A DNA stretch of 9,419 bases, from contig JANQGE010000089.1 in assembly GCA_028277485.1 (NCBI GenBank), positions 1 through 9,419 on the forward strand. The letters run 5' to 3'. Shown one piece after another: positions 7,307 to 9,419 of this stretch. Origin of the DNA: Chlorobium sp. Lineage in GTDB: Bacteria; Bacteroidota; Chlorobiia; Chlorobiales; Chlorobiaceae. The position numbers and the translations under genes are program-made. How positions within the stretch are numbered: the stretch's first letter is position 1; every line of letters starts with the position of its first letter. The notes under the pieces were generated by a model. The model ran no database searches and was not told the origin of the DNA. It saw only the letters and a program-made list of their open reading frames with translations.

Positions 7307-7504
7307 TTAGAGGATTGCTTTTTGGTTTTTCAGGTGGCTTTCACCTTCAAGCTGAATCGTTACATGATCAATATTAAACTTTTCCGTCAACTCTCTATGG
7401 ACAGCCGCCAGAAGTTGGTGTCCATCGTGAAGGTTGTCTGCATGCGGATGGCAGCTTGGTGCATTGACCCCGCTTGTGAGCGCCCGAACGTGAAGATCAT
7501 GGAA
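7307..7504 (-). pseudogene. C-terminal remnant of a CDF (CzcD/ZitB-like) cation efflux transporter
   Basis: A 109-codon frame reads from 7636 to 7307; its last 64 codons look like the cytoplasmic C-terminal domain of cation diffusion facilitators. The segment from HDLHV (codons 46-50) through LTSGVN to LHDGHQLLAAVHRELTEKF and IDHVTIQLE (codons 89-97) follows the family consensus. The six membrane helices and the metal site are missing, and the upstream 45 codons (asparagine/lysine-rich) do not resemble the family. Two apparent lesions are visible: the signature HDLHVW reads HDLHVR (TGG to CGG), and the following ALSxH region reads APSCHPH. I therefore read it as a truncated, decaying gene, not a small functional protein. 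Its stop is 8 bp before mreC. The alternative, an expressed soluble metal-binding domain, cannot be excluded. Confidence 0.7.
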
Positions 7505-7684
7505 ATTGTTTTTGCCTGAACCTTTTTTATGCGGTTGTGCCTGATTTGGCAAGGATTTTGATTTTATTAAATTCACTAATTCCTGGGTTGAGTGTTTGTT
7601 TGGGCATCCCGGATTTTTCAGGACTGTTTTAAACAATCGTTTTAGGTAGTTGTATAGTACACACAGCAGGAATGTTTTAAAATT
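7505..7684. other. Divergent intergenic region between the CDF remnant and the GroES-like gene
   Basis: AT-rich, about 180 bp, with no supported gene. A 9-bp word TGTTTTAAA occurs twice, at 7625-7633 and 7673-7681, flanking the likely start of plus-strand transcription. The plus-strand gene has AGGA at 7668-7671, 13 bp before its ATG, a rather long spacing. Promoters for both the mre-side and the GroES-like side would be expected here, given the divergent genes. Confidence 0.4.
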
Positions 7685-8068
7685 ATGAGTTTAAACGTAA
7701 CTGACAAATTTGTTGTAGTCGGAGACAGGGTGCTGATAAAGCCGCGGTCAGGGGATGACCGGACCAAATCCGGCATATATCTTCCTCCCGGTGTTCAGGA
7801 AAAGGAAAAGATACAGAGCGGTTACGTGCTGAAAATCGGACCGGGATACCCTGTCGGTCCTCCTCCGGAAAGTGGCGAGCCCTGGATGGAGGAGATTTCA
7901 ACCCCTCAGTATATTCCTCTTCAAGCTAAAGTCGGTGACCTTGCCATTTTTATTCAAAGCAGCGCACACGAAATTGAGTATGACGAGGAAAAATATCTCA
8001 TTGTCCCTCACGCGGCGATATTGCTGCTTATCAGGGAGGACGATGAGCTTGATTACTATCTGAGATAA
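7685..8068 (+). CDS. GroES-like (Cpn10) co-chaperonin paralogue with an insertion
   Basis: Probable GroES-fold protein of 127 residues, against 95-100 for true GroES. The N-terminal part VVGDRVLIKP (11-20) and mobile-loop-like segment KSGIYLPPGVQEKEKIQSGYVLKIGPG (28-54) align with the GroES pattern DRVLVK...GGIxxP...KxxxGxVxxVGPG. The C-terminal part VGDLAIFI (83-90) and EYDEEKYLIVPHAAILLLI (98-116) align with GDxVLF...YxxxxIxxxxYLIxxExDILAVI. Between them (about 55-82) is an extra proline-rich and acidic stretch, PVGPPPESGEPWMEE and following residues, absent from canonical GroES, and the tail is acidic (EDDELDYY). It has no groEL neighbour, so it is likely a second copy, perhaps not a GroEL partner. 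It is followed by nadA after 76 bp on the same strand. Fold confidence is high; function as a GroEL cofactor is uncertain. Confidence 0.85.
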   Translation: MSLNVTDKFVVVGDRVLIKPRSGDDRTKSGIYLPPGVQEKEKIQSGYVLKIGPGYPVGPPPESGEPWMEEISTPQYIPLQAKVGDLAIFIQSSAHEIEYDEEKYLIVPHAAILLLIREDDELDYYLR

Positions 8069-8144
8069 TCCGCCGTTCCTCACGGACTGGATATGGATGT
8101 AACTTTTTCCTGGTTTATCATAACGGATTTGGAGTGGAGCGCAT

Positions 8145-9083
8145 ATGGCTGGCGACAAGCAGAGAAAACATCTTGTTGAGCGCATTGAGAGGCTGAAAAA
8201 GGAAATGCGGGCGATTATTCTTGCTCATTACTATACGGTTCCTGAAATTCAGGATGTGGCGGATATCGTTGGAGACAGCTTGGCCCTGGCCCGTGCGGCA
8301 GAAAGCACCGACGCGGACGTCATTGTTTTTGCGGGTGTTTACTTTATGGGTGAGACAGCCAGTATCCTGAACCCTGACAAGCAGGTACTCATGCCGGATG
8401 ACCGTGCCGGATGTCCGCTTGCCGACAGCTGCCCGACGGAAGAATTCAGGGCATTCAAGGCAAAACACCCGGGTGCTGTGGTTATAAACTATATCAACTC
8501 TACGGCCGAGATCAAGGCTGAGTCGGACATCATCTGCACTTCTTCCAACGCGGAGCGTATCGTACGTCAGATTCCCGAACACAAAAAGATTATTTTCGGT
8601 CCCGACCGGAACCTTGGCGGATATGTCATGAAGAAGCTCGGCAGGGAAATGATTCTCTGGCAAGGTTACTGTTATGTCCATGACGCTTTCAGCTGGGATG
8701 TTGTAAGAAAAGCAGTTGAAAAACATCCGGGAGCCGAACTGATCGCTCATCCCGAATGCCGTGAGGAACTGCTGGAACATGCGGATTTTGTTGGATCAAC
8801 CAGCGGTCTGCTCAACTATGCCGCGAAGAGTTCCGGCAACACCATCATTGTGGCTACCGAGCCGGGTATTCTTTACGAAATGCAGAAACGGTCGCCGGAA
8901 AAAACATTTATTCCCGCTCCCAAAGATGCATCGCAGCCCTGGAGTACCTGTACCCAGATGAAGCAGAACACCCTTGAAAAGCTTTATGAATGCATGGAAA
9001 GACGCCGGCCGCGGATAGTCGTTGAGGAATCGCTGCGCCGGGCGGCGCTTAGGCCAATCCTGCGCATGCTGGAAATGTCTTGA
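8145..9083 (+). CDS. nadA: Quinolinate synthase A (NadA), [4Fe-4S] enzyme
   Basis: Condenses iminoaspartate with dihydroxyacetone phosphate to quinolinate in de novo NAD synthesis, using an oxygen-sensitive [4Fe-4S] cluster. The 312-residue length fits the shorter NadA class. The three expected cluster cysteines can be placed at C90 (MPDDRAGC), C176 (WQGYCYVH) and C269 (WSTCTQMKQNTL). Substrate-site phrases are AHYY at 27-30, GVYFMGETA at 64-72, NYINSTAEIKAESDIICTSSNA at about 115-136, HPEC at 202-205 and GSTSGLL at 217-223. C96 and C205 are conserved-looking but not expected ligands. The start is an ATG preceded by GGAG at 8136-8139, 5 bp upstream, the clearest ribosome site in the window. 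No nadB or nadC is adjacent. The stop codon TGA is also the first three bases of a long inverted repeat. Confidence 0.97.
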   Translation: MAGDKQRKHLVERIERLKKEMRAIILAHYYTVPEIQDVADIVGDSLALARAAESTDADVIVFAGVYFMGETASILNPDKQVLMPDDRAGCPLADSCPTEEFRAFKAKHPGAVVINYINSTAEIKAESDIICTSSNAERIVRQIPEHKKIIFGPDRNLGGYVMKKLGREMILWQGYCYVHDAFSWDVVRKAVEKHPGAELIAHPECREELLEHADFVGSTSGLLNYAAKSSGNTIIVATEPGILYEMQKRSPEKTFIPAPKDASQPWSTCTQMKQNTLEKLYECMERRRPRIVVEESLRRAALRPILRMLEMS

Positions 9084-9224
9084 CCGCTTTGAATAACCTG
9101 CTGCAGGACTCGATTGCTTCGTTGATCGGTGCTCGAAATCCTCATGTACTTTGTGTACACTCCGGTTCCTGCGCTCCGTTCGCCTTGCAATCGAGCCCTT
9201 CGCTACGGTTGTTCAAAGCGGTCA
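9081..9224. repeat. 144-bp imperfect palindrome starting at the nadA stop codon
   Basis: Outer arms are TGACCGCTTTGAATAACC (9081-9098) and its near-exact reverse complement (9207-9224), 18 bp with one G-T-compatible difference. A second stem pairs 9105-9117 with 9187-9199 (13 bp, one mismatch, core CTCGATTGC). Further in, 9127-9144 against about 9160-9180 keeps roughly 60 percent complementarity, and the apex pairs TGTAC (9145-9149) with GTACA. The whole segment could therefore fold as one long, interrupted hairpin. It may act as a terminator or mRNA 3' end for nadA, although no T-run follows it, so Rho-independent termination is not clearly supported. It could equally be a copy of a palindromic repeat family; no second copy lies in this window. 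Confidence 0.8.
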
Positions 9225-9419
9225 TTCCAGAATGGTGAAATTGAGAGGCGTCCTTGCCCTTCGCTTGTCCCACACGTCGCTACTTTTTCGACCCCGGTTT
9301 TTAAAAGTAACGAGTAACAAGTGACGAGTTAAGAGTAATGGCACGGCAGCCCTTGAGGTATTTTTCTGGTCATGCTTGTCACTAAGCTCGGCGAAGCCGA
9401 AGCGCCGTCACTCGTCACT
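9225..9419. repeat. Noncoding tail with a heptamer array running off the window edge
   Basis: No gene is supported here. After about 65 bp of unique sequence, five perfectly spaced AGT-phase heptamers fill 9306-9340 (AGTAACG, AGTAACA, then three more). They are preceded at 9293-9305 by a CCCCGGTTTTTAAA junction resembling that at 6017-6027. ACT-phase units follow at 9381 and 9410-9419, and AGTGACGAGT at 9320-9329 is the exact reverse complement of 9410-9419. A small GC hairpin (TCGGC, GAA loop, GCCGA) lies at about 9388-9400. This matches the layout of the mreC-mreD array and should continue to the right. Confidence 0.8.

Noticed and set aside
7630..7658. Sigma70-type promoter for the GroES-like gene, with TATAGT at 7653-7658
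   Set aside because: No acceptable -35 hexamer lies at the right spacing, and promoter consensus in this lineage is uncertain.
8118..8780. 220-codon open frame antisense to nadA
   Set aside because: Shadow of the strongly supported nadA gene; no recognisable domain.
9081..9224. Retron msr-msd or insertion sequence
   Set aside because: No reverse transcriptase or transposase is present in the window, and no target-site duplication is visible at the ends of the palindrome.
9129..9317. 62-codon plus-strand frame after nadA
   Set aside because: It is contained in the palindrome and the heptamer boundary; open only by chance.

Overview
The window looks like chromosomal DNA of a green sulfur bacterium (Chlorobiaceae, Chlorobium-like). 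That assignment rests on remembered resemblance of the proteins, the gene combination and the type of intergenic repeats, not on a search, so treat it as a moderate-confidence inference. All intact genes are housekeeping or cell-envelope genes; there is no sign of a phage, plasmid or insertion sequence.

Layout. Most of the left three quarters reads on the minus strand, in transcription order: mreC (7298-6462), a 553-bp repeat-filled gap, mreD (5908-5414), mrdA/PBP2 (5410-3572), a GlcD-like FAD oxidase (3582-2092), smpB (2081-1608), and tyrS (1453-233). From mreD to smpB the genes are packed with gaps of 3 to 10 bp or an 11-bp overlap, so they probably form one operon. A C-terminal remnant of a CDF metal efflux transporter (about 7504-7307) lies just upstream of mreC. 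On the plus strand, divergent from it, are a long GroES-like protein (7685-8068) and quinolinate synthase nadA (8145-9083).

How the genes work together. MreC, MreD and PBP2 are parts of the Rod (elongasome) system for lateral wall synthesis; the usual partners mreB and rodA are not next to them here. SmpB (trans-translation) and TyrRS serve translation. NadA makes quinolinate for NAD. The FAD oxidase probably oxidises a 2-hydroxy acid such as glycolate or D-lactate.

The most unusual part is the noncoding DNA. The regions at 1-230, 6017-6460 and 9293-9419, with a small remnant at 1500-1530, are built from degenerate 7-bp units. In the complete copy between mreC and mreD, the units have AGT in phase in the left half and ACT in phase in the right half, so the array is a large imperfect palindrome (exact 18-bp arms at 6034-6051 and 6369-6386). 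The array at the right edge begins the same way, and the left edge carries the right-hand modules of another copy. Separately, a 144-bp imperfect hairpin starts exactly at the nadA stop codon. These repeats, not any protein system, are the best candidates for something undescribed.
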